Shown: positions 43,948 through 53,143 of the stretch, in pieces
Numbering within the stretch: position 1 is the first letter of the stretch
Layout: each line of letters starts with the position of its first letter
Origin: Blautia hydrogenotrophica DSM 10507
GTDB lineage: Bacteria; Bacillota; Clostridia; Lachnospirales; Lachnospiraceae
Direction of reading: 5' to 3'
Assembly: GCF_034356035.1 (NCBI RefSeq)
Contig: NZ_CP136423.1
Location: forward strand, 806,001 to 870,000
Length of the DNA: 64,000 nucleotides
Made by a program: the position numbers and the translations under genes
The notes under the pieces: generated by a model
The model's input: only the letters and a program-made list of their open reading frames with translations
Told to the model about the DNA's origin: nothing
The model's database searches: none

Positions 43948-44694
43948 ATGGGCGTTATTTCAATGAAACAACTTTTAGAAGCAGGTGTTCATTTTGGACA
44001 TCAGACCAGAAGATGGAACCCGAAAATGGCTCCATATATCTACACCGAGCGTAACGGTATCTACATCATCGACTTGCAGCAGTCTGTGGGAATGGTTGAC
44101 GATGCTTACAATGCAGTAGCAGATATCGTGGCAGACGGTGGAACCATTCTGTTTGTGGGAACTAAGAAACAGGCTCAGGATGCCATCAAGACTGAGGCAG
44201 AGCGCTGCGGAATGTTCTATGTAAATGAGAGATGGTTGGGCGGTATGCTGACCAACTTCAAGACTATTCAGAGCAGAATTGGAAGATTAAAAGAGATTGA
44301 GGCTATGGAGGCTGATGGAACGTTTGATGTTCTGCCTAAGAAAGAGGTTATCGAGCTGAGAAAAGAGATGGCGAAGCTGCAGAAGAACCTGGGCGGAATC
44401 AAAGAAATGAAGAAGATTCCAGATGCTATTTTTGTTGTAGATCCGAAGAAGGAGAGAATTTGTGTTCAGGAAGCTCACAGCCTTGGGATTCCGCTGATCG
44501 GAATCTGTGATACGAACTGTGACCCAGAAGAACTGGATTATGTAATTCCAGGAAATGACGACGCGATTCGTGCGGTAAAACTGATCGTATCCAAGATGGC
44601 AGATGCTGTGATCGAGGCGAACCAGGGTACTGCTGAGGAGGCAGAGGTAACCGAGGAAGAGTTTGTGGAAGAGACACAGGCTGAGGAAGAGTAA
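43948..44694 (+). CDS. rpsB: 30S ribosomal protein S2
   Basis: The 248-residue protein begins [19 protein letters not shown] and contains the S2 signatures [12 protein letters not shown] and [19 protein letters not shown]. It has an acidic C-terminal tail. ATG 43948 follows AAAAGGAG. The rpsB-tsf pair is nearly universal in bacteria. Confidence 0.97.
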   Translation: MGVISMKQLLEAGVHFGHQTRRWNPKMAPYIYTERNGIYIIDLQQSVGMVDDAYNAVADIVADGGTILFVGTKKQAQDAIKTEAERCGMFYVNERWLGGMLTNFKTIQSRIGRLKEIEAMEADGTFDVLPKKEVIELRKEMAKLQKNLGGIKEMKKIPDAIFVVDPKKERICVQEAHSLGIPLIGICDTNCDPEELDYVIPGNDDAIRAVKLIVSKMADAVIEANQGTAEEAEVTEEEFVEETQAEEE

Positions 44695-44720
44695 GAACAT
44701 AAAATTAGGAGGAATTTGAG

Positions 44721-45656
44721 ATGGCTATCACAGCAGCAATGGTAAAAGAGTTAAGAGAGATGACCGGCGCCGGAATGATGGACTGTAAGAAGGCTCTTAC
44801 AGCGACAGAAGGCGATATGGATAAAGCAGTCGAGTTCCTGAGAGAAAAAGGACTGGCTACCGCACAGAAGAAAGCCAGCCGTATTGCGGCTGAAGGTCTG
44901 GTAAAAGTTCTAGTATCTGCTGATGACAAAAAGGCAGTTGCCGTTGAGGTCAATGCGGAAACCGACTTCGTTGCGAAGAATGAGAAATTCCAGAATTATG
45001 TGGCACAGGTGGCTGAGCAGGCTATGGATACCAGCGCAACAGATATCGAGGCTTTTCTGGCTGAGCCATGGAAGTTCGATACTTCTAAGACTGTAAATGA
45101 AGCTCTGGCTGGACAGATCGCAGTGATCGGTGAGAATATGAACATCCGCAGATTCTATCAGATGACTGAGGAAAATGGTTTTGTCGCTTCTTATACTCAT
45201 ATGGGTGGAAAAATCGGCGTGCTTGTGGATGTCGAGACTGATGTTGTGAACGATGCAGTTCGCGAGATGGCTAAGAACGTGGCTATGCAGTGTGCAGCTT
45301 TGAAACCTCTGTATACCAGCAGAGATGAGGTGGACGCTTCTTATATCGAGCATGAAAAAGAGATTCTGACTGTACAGGCTAAGAATGAGAAACCAGATGC
45401 AAACGATAAGATCATCAATGGTATGGTTATGGGACGTATCAATAAAGAGCTGAAAGAGATCTGTCTGCTGGATCAGGTATATGTAAAGGCTGAAGACGGA
45501 AAACAGCCGGTTGGCAAATACGTTGAGAGCGTTGCAAAAGAAAACAATGCAAAGATCACGATCAAAGGTTTTGTTCGTTGGGAGACCGGCGAGGGAATCG
45601 AGAAGAGAGAAGAGAACTTTGCTGAGGAAGTCGCAAAACAGATGGCAGGAAATTGA
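44721..45656 (+). CDS. tsf: Elongation factor Ts
   Basis: A 311-residue nucleotide-exchange factor for EF-Tu with the N-terminal UBA-like VKELREMTGAGMMDCKKAL and the core motif AVEVNAETDFVAKN (TDFV contacts EF-Tu). The start follows TTAGGAGG. The gene is followed by a strong terminator. Confidence 0.97.
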   Translation: MAITAAMVKELREMTGAGMMDCKKALTATEGDMDKAVEFLREKGLATAQKKASRIAAEGLVKVLVSADDKKAVAVEVNAETDFVAKNEKFQNYVAQVAEQAMDTSATDIEAFLAEPWKFDTSKTVNEALAGQIAVIGENMNIRRFYQMTEENGFVASYTHMGGKIGVLVDVETDVVNDAVREMAKNVAMQCAALKPLYTSRDEVDASYIEHEKEILTVQAKNEKPDANDKIINGMVMGRINKELKEICLLDQVYVKAEDGKQPVGKYVESVAKENNAKITIKGFVRWETGEGIEKREENFAEEVAKQMAGN

Positions 45657-45699
45657 GAGAATTTTAAATCCCAAATATATTTATAACGAAGTGAGTGAG

Positions 45700-45727
45700 A
45701 CCCGTGGGAATAATACCCACGGGTTTT
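45700..45727 (+). terminator. Terminator after tsf
   Basis: ACCCGTGGG pairs with CCCACGGGT around AATAATA, then TTTG. Confidence 0.8.
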
Positions 45728-45763
45728 GTCTGAATTGCGAGATGATAAGGAGATAATATACAG

Positions 45764-46168
45764 ATGAAAAAGTTTATTGAAGAGTTTAAAGCATTTGCTC
45801 TCAGGGGAAATATGATGGATATGGCAGTTGGTGTTATTATCGGTGGTGGATTTACAGGAATTGTGACATCTCTTACCGATAATGGTATTAATCCGCTTTT
45901 GAATTTCATAACAGGGGCAGAAACTTATACTTTACAGAATATCGCCGGTTTTGGATCAAAATTTATATCGGATTTTGTGAATTTTTTGATTCTGGCGTTT
46001 GTGTTATTTTGCCTTTTAAAAGGAATCAACAAATTGATGTCGCTAGGGCAGAAGAAAGAGGAGGCGGTTGAAAAGATTTCTACGAAAGTATGTCCATTTT
46101 GTCTGAGTGAAATTCCTCTTGAAGCTACGCGGTGTGCCCATTGTACTTCCGTGCTGGAGGAAAAATAG
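45764..46168 (+). CDS. mscL: Large-conductance mechanosensitive channel MscL with zinc ribbon
   Basis: 134 residues. The first ~95 match MscL: FIEEFKAFALRGNMMDMAVG, TM1 with VGVIIGGGFTGIVTSL, and TM2 near 69-88. In place of the usual C-terminal helix bundle it has a zinc-ribbon-like motif, Cys110-x2-Cys113 and Cys124-x2-Cys127. MscL opens under membrane tension to release osmolytes. The periplasmic loop is short. ATG follows AAGGAG. Confidence 0.9.
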   Translation: MKKFIEEFKAFALRGNMMDMAVGVIIGGGFTGIVTSLTDNGINPLLNFITGAETYTLQNIAGFGSKFISDFVNFLILAFVLFCLLKGINKLMSLGQKKEEAVEKISTKVCPFCLSEIPLEATRCAHCTSVLEEK

Positions 46169-46188
46169 GATAAAAGAACGCTGAGGTT

Positions 46189-46232
46189 AATCCTTGAAAT
46201 TCCGTAAAACGGGGAGTTTCAAGGATTTTTTT
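46189..46232 (+). terminator. Terminator after mscL
   Basis: AATCCTTGAAA (46189-46199) pairs with TTTCAAGGATT (46217-46227), followed by TTTTT. The rest of the gap up to 46458 is AT-rich and I see no further element in it. Confidence 0.8.
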
Positions 46233-46458
46233 AGGAAATGATATATTAATAGAAAGAGTAAAAAATAGGAATGTAATCTGCGAATAAACTTAAGAAATGT
46301 GTTTAAAGTTAAGTTTGGAAGATCGTATGGACGAGGACTATATAAATTTATTAAGTACAAGTATTTGATAACCACGCCTTCTGAGTGTAAAATGTCCATT
46401 GAGGCGATGCAGAGGTATTGTGTAGTATAAAGATGGGTGAGAAAGGAGACGGGCATTT

Positions 46459-47034
46459 ATGGAGACAGGGAGATTTATTGAAATAATGAATTCGGGTGAG
46501 AAAATTGCTGCGGGTTCAGAGACACATCGGTATATGACAAAGCTAAGTTTTGAGGCGATGAAGGTGACGGCATGTCTGAATCAAGGGTACCATGAACCGG
46601 AGGAAATTCGAGAGCTATTCTCAGAGCTGATAGGAAAAGAGGTAGATGAGAGTTTTGGCCTGTTTCCGCCTTTTTACACGGACTGCGGTAAAAATATACA
46701 TTTGGGCAGACAGGTTTTCATCAATTCCAGCTGTCATTTTCAGGACCAAGGTGGTATTTATATCGGCGACGGTACGTTGATTGGTCACTGCGTCACTCTG
46801 GCTACGTTGAATCATGAACAAGACCCAGAGCACAGAGCGGATTTACTTCCAAAGCCGATTTACATTGGGAAAAATGTCTGGATTGGAGCAAACGTGACGG
46901 TAACTCAAGGAGTTACCATCGGAGATGGAGCGATTGTAGCTGCCGGAGCAGTGGTGACAAAAGATATTCCGCCAAGAGTGATAGCAGGCGGGGTTCCAGC
47001 CAAGGTTATAAAAGAAATAGGGAGGCGGAAGTGA
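46459..47034 (+). CDS. Sugar O-acetyltransferase (maltose/galactoside acetyltransferase family)
   Basis: A 191-residue left-handed beta-helix acyltransferase. An N-terminal Mac-type domain is followed by hexapeptide repeats ([47 protein letters not shown]) and the ending [13 protein letters not shown]. It transfers acetyl from acetyl-CoA to a sugar hydroxyl. The catalytic His lies in ATLNHEQD. It stands alone behind GAAAGGAG. Confidence 0.9.
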   Translation: METGRFIEIMNSGEKIAAGSETHRYMTKLSFEAMKVTACLNQGYHEPEEIRELFSELIGKEVDESFGLFPPFYTDCGKNIHLGRQVFINSSCHFQDQGGIYIGDGTLIGHCVTLATLNHEQDPEHRADLLPKPIYIGKNVWIGANVTVTQGVTIGDGAIVAAGAVVTKDIPPRVIAGGVPAKVIKEIGRRK

Positions 47035-47158
47035 TTGCACTGATCTACTATACGAGATGGTGGGACAGATGAAGACTTTGTTGGACAGAGTTGCTGGGTA
47101 TCGGTAGAACAACAAAGACTAAAGACTGTTAGATAATAATATTGTTAGCAGTTTTTTT

Positions 47159-47243
47159 ATGTTATAGGAAAGCCTTGTCACGTTGAGGTGTGACAAGGCT
47201 TTTCCTATAACATAGATGCTCCACTAAGGATACGCGAAACAGC
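47159..47243 (+). repeat. Family 1 repeat, copy 6 (module A only)
   Basis: A nearly perfect hairpin runs from 47159 to about 47214: TATGTTATAGGAAAGCCTTG and TGTCAC on the left match GTGACAAGGC and TTTCCTATAACATA on the right, with one extra T. Then comes ATGCTCCACTAAGGAT, the start of module B, which breaks off. It follows the T-run of a weak hairpin (47124-47159) after the acetyltransferase gene. Confidence 0.85.
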
Positions 47244-47333
47244 GCAAATCCAGCATTCTCTCTTAAATTTCCCTTAATTTTCGAAATCAGGACTTTTAAG
47301 AGGATGAAAATATACTTATAATATAGAAAAGAG

Positions 47334-48080
47334 ATGGAGGTGAGAGTTACTGCATCCAGTAACGTAAAAAGGATGAGACAGGCAAAATTACTGATTGTGG
47401 ATGATAATCGTGAGCTCTGTGAACTGTTGGAGGGTATCCTGCGAAAAGAAGGCTATGAGCAGGTCAGAGCTGTCTATAGCTGTGCGGGTGCCGAGATGGA
47501 GATTCAAAGAGAAAAACCAGATCTTATGATTTTAGATGTGAACTTTCCAGGAGAGGACGGCTTCTCCTTTTTTCAGAGAATCCAAAAGCGCACCGATCTG
47601 CCCGTATTGTTTCTCTCTGCCAGAGACGGGAATGAAGATAGGATTACCGGGCTTGGCTTAGGGGCGGATGACTATATGACAAAACCGTTTCTGCCAAAGG
47701 AGTTGACTCTGCGTGTGGCGGCGATTCTTCGGAGAACTTATCGAGAGGAGGATTCCTGGGAGGAATTAAGGTATCAGATTGGGGAGAGAGAGGTGGATTT
47801 GGCAGCCGGTGTGGTACGGATTCCTGACGGCAGTCAGACGAAGGAGCTGGGACTGACCAACAAGGAATTTCAGCTTTTGAAGCTGTTTTTGGAGAATCGA
47901 GGCAGAATTCTAACCTTTGATCTGCTCTCAGAATCTGTGTGGGGTGAAAACTACTATGGATATGAAAATACCCTGATGGTACATATCCGAAAGCTGAGGG
48001 AGAAAATTGAGGAAAATCCCTCCAGTCCCCGGTATTTGATTACCGTGAAAGGATTGGGATATCGGCTTTTAAAAGAGTGA
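47334..48080 (+). CDS. OmpR-family response regulator
   Basis: A receiver domain (LLIVDDN, phospho-acceptor Asp in LMILDVNFPG, Lys in YMTKPF) followed by a winged-helix DNA-binding domain (LTNKEFQLLKLF, NTLMVHIRKLREKIE, VKGLGYRL). The start is unsettled: ATG 47334 gives 248 residues, and ATG 47373 gives 235 with the phospho-Asp at position 55, the usual place, but lacks a ribosome site. A TATAAT at 47317-47322 lies very close upstream. The cognate histidine kinase follows. Confidence 0.9.
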   Translation: MEVRVTASSNVKRMRQAKLLIVDDNRELCELLEGILRKEGYEQVRAVYSCAGAEMEIQREKPDLMILDVNFPGEDGFSFFQRIQKRTDLPVLFLSARDGNEDRITGLGLGADDYMTKPFLPKELTLRVAAILRRTYREEDSWEELRYQIGEREVDLAAGVVRIPDGSQTKELGLTNKEFQLLKLFLENRGRILTFDLLSESVWGENYYGYENTLMVHIRKLREKIEENPSSPRYLITVKGLGYRLLKE

Positions 48081-48093
48081 GAGGAAGGCATAG

Positions 48094-49458
48094 ATGAAAG
48101 GCTTGATTAAGATATATTTGAAGTATACAGGCTCGGCGGTGGCGATTATTTTCCTTTTTTTAAGTCTGGTCTTTGCCATGGTTGCGTGGTCGGCGGGAAA
48201 GAGTTATGTGAAAAGTGAAAATTTTCAAAAATACTCGGTACAGACGCTGGCTGAGAATATGAAATTGAATGCGGACAAGGAAATTGTGAATGTACGGCAG
48301 GTGGAGGAAATGGCAAAGCAGGCCGGGGCGGAATTTTTGATGCTTTTAAATGAGGGAGGAGAGATTACCTGGAGTTATCGTCTTCCCAGGGAATTGAATC
48401 ACAATTATTCAGCGGCGGAAATAGCAAGTTTTTCGAGATGGTATCTGGGAGATTATCCAGTGACGTCCTGGGAGATCAATGGGCAGCTCCTGGTGCTCGG
48501 TTATCCTGCGGGAAGCGTCTTTCGCTACAGTTTCTATCAGGATTTTGATACTTTCTATATGACACTTTCGCTGTTTAGGAATGCTTTTCTGATTTTTATT
48601 CTTTTCACTCTGCTGACCATTGGATTTCTGGGATATCGCTATTACCGTAAAATGATGGTTTTCACAGTAGCTATGGAAGATCTGGCTGCCGGTCGGGAGG
48701 TTCTCTTGTCAGAGACTGGAAGTATGCGGGAGTTTGCTCGCAGCATTAATCAGACTTCCGATAAGCTGAAAAAACAGGCTAAAATGCTGAGCAGACGGGA
48801 TGAGGCCCGCACAGAGTGGATTAGCGGAGTGTCCCACGATATCAGAACTCCACTGTCTTTGGTACTGGGGTACTCCAATCTGTTGGAGGAGCAGGCCTGC
48901 ACAGATGAGAAGATTCGGAAGGAAGCGTCTGTGATACGGCAAGAAAGTCTGAAAATTCGAGATCTGATTGAAGATTTGAACCTTACTTCAAAGCTGGAAT
49001 ATCATATGCAACCTCTGAGGATGGAGCAGGTGTATCCGGTTCAAATTTTGCGCAAAGCGGTTGCGGACTTGCTGAATTCCATTGTTATGGAGGAGGGGAG
49101 CTATCCGATTCAGCTGCGCGTCAGCAGGGAGTTTGAATCTCTGAACTTGAAGATGGATGAGAAGTTGATGGCCAGGGCCTTTCGAAATGTAATTGGCAAC
49201 TGTGTCCGGCACAACGAAGAAGGCTGTGAGATTGACGTGGAGGCGGACTGCTCGAAAAAGTGGATGAGGGTGGCGGTCACAGACACGGGCCAGGGGATAC
49301 CGGCTGAGATCTGTCGTTATATCAATGAAGGGGGAGAAGAGCCAAAGAGACATATCATGGGGCTTAGGATTGTCAAGCAGATTGTAAATGCCCATGGAGG
49401 AAGGCTTGAGATTGAGGAGGACGGACATCGAGTGACAATTCAGATTCCCCTTCCGTGA
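48094..49458 (+). CDS. Sensor histidine kinase
   Basis: 454 residues. Membrane spans at about 13-32 and 162-184 enclose an external sensor domain of about 130 residues, followed by a HisKA domain with His248 (SHDIRTPL) and a HATPase_c domain (N-box NVIGNCVRHNEEG, G1 DTGQGIP). It should autophosphorylate and pass phosphate to the regulator 14 bases upstream. The signal is unknown. Neighbouring genes give no clear target. Confidence 0.9.
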   Translation: MKGLIKIYLKYTGSAVAIIFLFLSLVFAMVAWSAGKSYVKSENFQKYSVQTLAENMKLNADKEIVNVRQVEEMAKQAGAEFLMLLNEGGEITWSYRLPRELNHNYSAAEIASFSRWYLGDYPVTSWEINGQLLVLGYPAGSVFRYSFYQDFDTFYMTLSLFRNAFLIFILFTLLTIGFLGYRYYRKMMVFTVAMEDLAAGREVLLSETGSMREFARSINQTSDKLKKQAKMLSRRDEARTEWISGVSHDIRTPLSLVLGYSNLLEEQACTDEKIRKEASVIRQESLKIRDLIEDLNLTSKLEYHMQPLRMEQVYPVQILRKAVADLLNSIVMEEGSYPIQLRVSREFESLNLKMDEKLMARAFRNVIGNCVRHNEEGCEIDVEADCSKKWMRVAVTDTGQGIPAEICRYINEGGEEPKRHIMGLRIVKQIVNAHGGRLEIEEDGHRVTIQIPLP

Positions 49459-49498
49459 GAAGACCAAAGTGTGAGGCAAAAAGATTGGAGGAAACAAA

Positions 49499-49981
49499 AT
49501 GAAAATCAGAACAGCTATGGCTGGGGATTTGAAGGAACTTGCGAGGATTGAGGCACGCTGTTTTCCGGAGGCGGAGGCTGCGTCAGCCGAGGAGATGAGA
49601 AGAAGGCTGGAGGTTTACCCAGATCATTTTTGGATCTTGGAAAAAAAAGGAAAAATAGTTACCTTCATCAATGGCATGGTGACCAATGAGCGAACCATCC
49701 GCGACGAGATGTTTTGTCGAGCGGAGCTTCATGAGGAAGGCGGGGAATGGCAGGCGATTTTTGGTGTGAATACGCTTCCTGAGTACCAGGGACAAGGGTA
49801 TGCGTCTTTGGTGATGCGTCAGGTCATTGCAGACGCGAAGGTCCAGGGCAGGAAGGGGTGTATTCTGACCTGCAAGGAGGAACTCTTGCCGTTTTATGAA
49901 AGGTTTGGATACCGAAATGAGGGAGTTTCCCAGTCTGTCCATGGAGGGGCAGTCTGGTATGATATGAGTTTGATTTTTTAA
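49499..49981 (+). CDS. GNAT-family N-acetyltransferase
   Basis: A 160-residue GNAT domain: MKIRTAMAGDLKELARIEARCF at the N-terminus, the acetyl-CoA motif A in LPEYQGQGYASLVMRQ (Q/R-x2-G-x-G/A), and a late FYERFGYRNEGVS. The substrate is unknown. ATG follows GGAGG. It is about 30 bases upstream of the uridine phosphorylase gene and may share its transcript. Confidence 0.85.
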   Translation: MKIRTAMAGDLKELARIEARCFPEAEAASAEEMRRRLEVYPDHFWILEKKGKIVTFINGMVTNERTIRDEMFCRAELHEEGGEWQAIFGVNTLPEYQGQGYASLVMRQVIADAKVQGRKGCILTCKEELLPFYERFGYRNEGVSQSVHGGAVWYDMSLIF

Positions 49982-50013
49982 GATAGAAAAATGTAAAAAG
50001 GAGAGGTGAAGGT

Positions 50014-50790
50014 ATGAAATACGCAGAAGAAGGGCTTCAATACCACATTGGACTTAAAAAAGGGGATGTGGGAAGATATGTGATTCTTCCGGGAGACCCT
50101 AAACGGTGTGAAAAAATCGCAAAACATTTTGAGGACTCCCGATTTGTGGCGGATAACCGGGAATTCGTGACTTACACCGGTTTTTTGGATGGACAAAAGG
50201 TGAGCGTGACTTCCACGGGAATCGGAGGCCCGTCCACGGCGATTGCGGTGGAGGAGCTGGTGAAAGCAGGAGCGGACACCTTTATCCGCGTGGGCACTTG
50301 CGGCGGGATGCAGAAGCAGATTCAAAGCGGAGATACAGTGATTGCCCTAGGCTCTGTGCGTATGGAGGGGACTAGCCGAGAGTATGCTCCCATCGAGTAT
50401 CCCGCCGTGGCAGATTTCCGGGTGGTGTCTGCTCTGGCGGAGGGAGCGAGGAAGCTGGGACAGAGATACCATGTGGGCGTAGTTCAGAGCAAAGACTCTT
50501 TTTATGGACAGCATTCCCCTGAAGCGAGTCCAGTAGGCTATGAGCTGAGTGCGAAGTGGGAGGCGTGGAAACGTTTGGGCTGCCTGGCGTCAGAGATGGA
50601 GGGAGCCGCTCTGTTCACCGTGGGCGCAGCCCTGGGGGTGCGCTGTGGGGCGGTATTTTTGACTATGGCAAACCAGGAGAGAGAAAAAGCAGGGTTGGAA
50701 AATCCCGTGGTGCATGACACGGAAAGGGCGATTCAGACTGCGGTGGAGGCATTGAGAATTTTGATTCGCCAGGAGCAGCAGACTTTTTAA
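50014..50790 (+). CDS. Uridine phosphorylase-type nucleoside phosphorylase
   Basis: A 258-residue member of the PNP/UDP family: [14 protein letters not shown], phosphate site [24 protein letters not shown] and the catalytic-region SEMEGAALF. It splits uridine (or a related nucleoside) with phosphate to the base and ribose 1-phosphate. Cytidine deaminase lies just downstream, which makes a pyrimidine salvage pair and favours uridine as substrate. Confidence 0.88.
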   Translation: MKYAEEGLQYHIGLKKGDVGRYVILPGDPKRCEKIAKHFEDSRFVADNREFVTYTGFLDGQKVSVTSTGIGGPSTAIAVEELVKAGADTFIRVGTCGGMQKQIQSGDTVIALGSVRMEGTSREYAPIEYPAVADFRVVSALAEGARKLGQRYHVGVVQSKDSFYGQHSPEASPVGYELSAKWEAWKRLGCLASEMEGAALFTVGAALGVRCGAVFLTMANQEREKAGLENPVVHDTERAIQTAVEALRILIRQEQQTF

Positions 50791-50791
50791 T

Positions 50792-50985
50792 GGGATGAGA
50801 AAAAACTTGTTACGCTAATGCGTGAAAGTTTTTTCCTATCACATAAACGCTCCGCTAAGGATGCGCACATTGCAATAAGGTAGTGCACCGCAAAGCGGTG
50901 TTACGGCGGCGCGTAAAGTGGGACGCGCCCCTCAAAGACTGAGGGGAAGGAGAGCTGGAATGTGCTTACCCACTTTGTTCAGATT
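50792..50985 (+). repeat. Family 1 multi-hairpin intergenic repeat, copy 7
   Basis: Module A is diverged at its left end (GAAAAAACTTGTTACGCTAATGCGTGAAAG in shorter pieces from 50799), and its right end TTTCCTATCACATAAACGCTCCGCT is intact. Module B has GCACCGCAAAGCGGTGT at 50884-50900 and CCCTCAAAGACTGAGGGG, and module C is decayed (TGTGCTTACCCACTTTG). It separates the uridine phosphorylase and cytidine deaminase genes. Confidence 0.75.
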
Positions 50986-51002
50986 GAAACGAGGGTTGGA
51001 AA

Positions 51003-51395
51003 ATGAAAGAAATTTTGATAAAAGCTTACGAGGCCATGGAAAATGCGTATGCCCCCTATTCAAATTATCGTGTGGGTGCCTGTGTGAAACTGGCAGACGG
51101 GGAGTTCATTCCCGGGGCCAACGTGGAGAACGCGGCTTATGGGTCGAGTATGTGTGCGGAGAGAAACGCGGTATATGGCGCGTATTCCCGGGGATATCGG
51201 AAGGAAGATATCGAAGAGCTGGCGATTGTCAGTGAGGGAAGGACATTGGTGACTCCCTGCGGGGCTTGCCGTCAAGTCTTGGCGGAACTGCTGGACCCGG
51301 ATACGCCAATTTATCTGATGAGCGATGGGGTGGCGAAGACCACGAGTATTCGGGAACTTTTACCCTGGGCCTTTGGGGCAGATAGTCTGGAGTAA
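51003..51395 (+). CDS. cdd: Cytidine deaminase
   Basis: A 130-residue homotetrameric-type deaminase with Cys51-Ala-Glu53 (MCAERNAVYG) and Cys86/Cys89 (PCGACRQVL) binding zinc and the FxIGANxEN-like ANVENAAYG substrate loop. It converts cytidine and deoxycytidine to uridine forms for salvage. It pairs functionally with the upstream uridine phosphorylase. Confidence 0.95.
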   Translation: MKEILIKAYEAMENAYAPYSNYRVGACVKLADGEFIPGANVENAAYGSSMCAERNAVYGAYSRGYRKEDIEELAIVSEGRTLVTPCGACRQVLAELLDPDTPIYLMSDGVAKTTSIRELLPWAFGADSLE

Positions 51396-51402
51396 TTTCT
51401 TC

Positions 51403-51433
51403 TTGACTTAGAGTAGGCTCCAAGTGGTATTCT
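51403..51433 (+). promoter_or_regulatory. MerR-type promoter/operator with 19-bp spacer
   Basis: TTGACT (51403-51408) and TATTCT (51428-51433) are 19 bases apart, a spacing that needs a MerR-family regulator to untwist. The dyad ACTTAGAG-TAGG-CTCCAAGT (51406-51425) lies in the spacer. A MerR-family gene is the second gene of the operon. Confidence 0.8.
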
Positions 51434-51463
51434 GAGAATACAAATAAGTTGGAGGAGAAAGAA

Positions 51464-52618
51464 ATGGATTATCGGAGACTGGGAAATACCACTTTGGAAG
51501 TTAGTGAGATTGGAATGGGCTGCGAAGGGTTTGTGGACAAAAATGAGAAACAGATCGCGGGACTGGTGGATTTGATGGAACGGGAAGGTGTGAATTACCT
51601 GGATTTGTATACGCCAAATCCTCAGGTCAGAAGCGGGCTTGGGAAGGCTCTGAGAGGACGGCGGGAGAGGTTCCTCCTGCAGGCTCATCTGTGCACAATC
51701 TGGAAGAACGGGCAGTATGAGAGGACACGAAACATTCAGGAGGTGAAGGCGGGTTTTGAGGATTTGCTGCTGCGCCTGGAGACAGATCATGTAGAGATCG
51801 GCATGGTCCACTATGTGGACACAATGGAGGACTGGCAGGCCGTCTCAGAAGGGGTGGTCATGGAGTATGCCCGTGATTTGAGAGAGCGGGGCGTAATACA
51901 GTGTATCGGCCTGAGCAGCCATAATCCTGTGGTTGCTTTGGAAGCGGTAAAGAGTGGCCTGATTCAGGTGTTGATGTTCAGTGTGAACCCCTGCTACGAT
52001 TTGCAGCCGGCCAGTGAGAACTGTGAGGAGCTCTGGGATGAAAAGAATTATCAGGGGCAGCTTTTAAATATGGATGCAGACAGGCAGGAGCTCTATGAGA
52101 CTTGCAGCAGGCTTGGGGTTGGAATCACCGTCATGAAAGCTTTTGGAGGAGGAGATCTTCTGAATGAACAGCTGTCTCCCGCAGGAAAATCCCTGACGCC
52201 CTGTCAGTGCATCCATTATGCTCTGACTAGGCCGGCGGTGGCCACCGTGCTGTCAGGAGCCCGCACAGAGCAGGAGCTGCAGGAAAGTCTAGCTTATGTG
52301 ACAGCCTCAGAGGAGGATAGGGACTTTGCCAAGGCATTCGCTGGTTTTCCTAGGATGAGCTGGAAGGGCCACTGTATGTACTGTGGCCACTGTGCGCCTT
52401 GTCCTAAGGAAATCGATGTGGCTGCGGTTACAAAGTTTTTAAATCTTTCTAAGGCCCAGGGCAGTGTGCCAGAGACTGTGAGAGAGCACTATCAGCTTTT
52501 GGCTCACAAGGCCGATGAATGTGTAGAGTGTGGGGCCTGTGAGAAGAGATGTCCCTTTGAGGTGGCAGTGATTGAAAACATGAGACAGGCAAGAGAAGTG
52601 TTTGGCACCGGGAGGTGA
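51464..52618 (+). CDS. Aldo/keto reductase with C-terminal 4Fe-4S domain
   Basis: 384 residues. The AKR barrel starts MDYRRLGNTTLEVSEIGMGC and continues with a QCIGLSSHNP segment. The C-terminal ~80 residues carry two cysteine clusters, CMYCGHCAPCP and CVECGACEKRCP, typical of the ferredoxin-like tail of YccK-type reductases. It probably reduces carbonyl compounds, with electrons possibly supplied through the cluster rather than NADPH alone. ATG 51464 follows GGAGGAG. The MerR operator suggests induction by a reactive carbonyl or thiol stress. Confidence 0.88.
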   Translation: MDYRRLGNTTLEVSEIGMGCEGFVDKNEKQIAGLVDLMEREGVNYLDLYTPNPQVRSGLGKALRGRRERFLLQAHLCTIWKNGQYERTRNIQEVKAGFEDLLLRLETDHVEIGMVHYVDTMEDWQAVSEGVVMEYARDLRERGVIQCIGLSSHNPVVALEAVKSGLIQVLMFSVNPCYDLQPASENCEELWDEKNYQGQLLNMDADRQELYETCSRLGVGITVMKAFGGGDLLNEQLSPAGKSLTPCQCIHYALTRPAVATVLSGARTEQELQESLAYVTASEEDRDFAKAFAGFPRMSWKGHCMYCGHCAPCPKEIDVAAVTKFLNLSKAQGSVPETVREHYQLLAHKADECVECGACEKRCPFEVAVIENMRQAREVFGTGR

Positions 52619-52622
52619 AGGG

Positions 52623-53015
52623 ATGACCATCGCTGAGGTGAGCAGAAAATATGAAATTTCGGCGGATACGCTGCGCTACTATGAGAGAATCGGCCTGATA
52701 CCACCCGTTCCCAGAAACAAAAGTGGGATACGAAACTATGACGAGGCATCCTGCCAGTGGATTGAGCTGATGATCTGTATGAGAAAGGCTGGAGTTCAGA
52801 TCGAGGCACTGGTGGAGTATGTGGAGCTCTTCCAGCAGGGGGATGCCACCATTGATGCACGCAAGGAGATTCTGATCGAGCAGCGGGAACGTCTGACGGC
52901 GAAGATGAATGAGATGCAGGCTTCATTGGACCGTCTGAATCAGAAGATCAATGGATACGAGAAAGTGTTAGCGGCGGAGAGGCAGCTGCTGAACCGGAGA
53001 AAGGAGAAAAAATGA
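52623..53015 (+). CDS. MerR-family transcriptional regulator
   Basis: A 130-residue regulator: the winged helix MTIAEVSRKYEISADTLRYYERIGL, then a long dimerisation coiled coil and no obvious metal-binding cysteines. Short members of this type (AdhR-like) sense aldehydes or electrophiles. It starts 4 bases after the reductase stop behind GGGAGG and probably acts on the 19-bp-spacer promoter at 51403, controlling its own operon. Confidence 0.9.
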   Translation: MTIAEVSRKYEISADTLRYYERIGLIPPVPRNKSGIRNYDEASCQWIELMICMRKAGVQIEALVEYVELFQQGDATIDARKEILIEQRERLTAKMNEMQASLDRLNQKINGYEKVLAAERQLLNRRKEKK

Positions 53016-53054
53016 AAAAGTCTGTGAGAGCGGGAGCTCTCACAGGCTTTTTTA
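53016..53054 (+). terminator. Terminator of the AKR-MerR operon
   Basis: GTCTGTGAGAGC (53020-53031) pairs with GCTCTCACAGGC (53036-53047), followed by TTTTTTATTT. Confidence 0.85.
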
Positions 53055-53093
53055 TTTACTAAAAAATACCGTTGGATTTCCTAAAAAAAGAAA

Positions 53094-53134
53094 TTGACAA
53101 GTGATATATACTGTTATATACTGTTTATTAACAG
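53094..53134 (+). promoter_or_regulatory. Promoter and palindromic operator of the second GntR/ABC operon
   Basis: TTGACA (53094-53099) and TATACT (53117-53122) with a 17-base spacer. CTGTTA (53111-53116), 12 bases, TAACAG (53129-53134) form a perfect inverted repeat around the -10 box. A direct repeat TATATACTGT also occurs twice (53105-53114 and 53115-53124). The following GntR gene is the likely binder. Confidence 0.7.
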
Positions 53135-53143
53135 GAGGGCAAT

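Noticed and set aside
44910..45674. Minus-strand open frame of 254 codons opposite tsf
   Set aside because: It is antisense to EF-Ts, whose motifs are certain, and shows no family features; it reflects codon bias.
20881..51000. CRISPR array from the recurring repeat blocks
   Set aside because: Copies are kilobases apart, longer than CRISPR repeats, separated by genes, and there are no spacers or cas genes.
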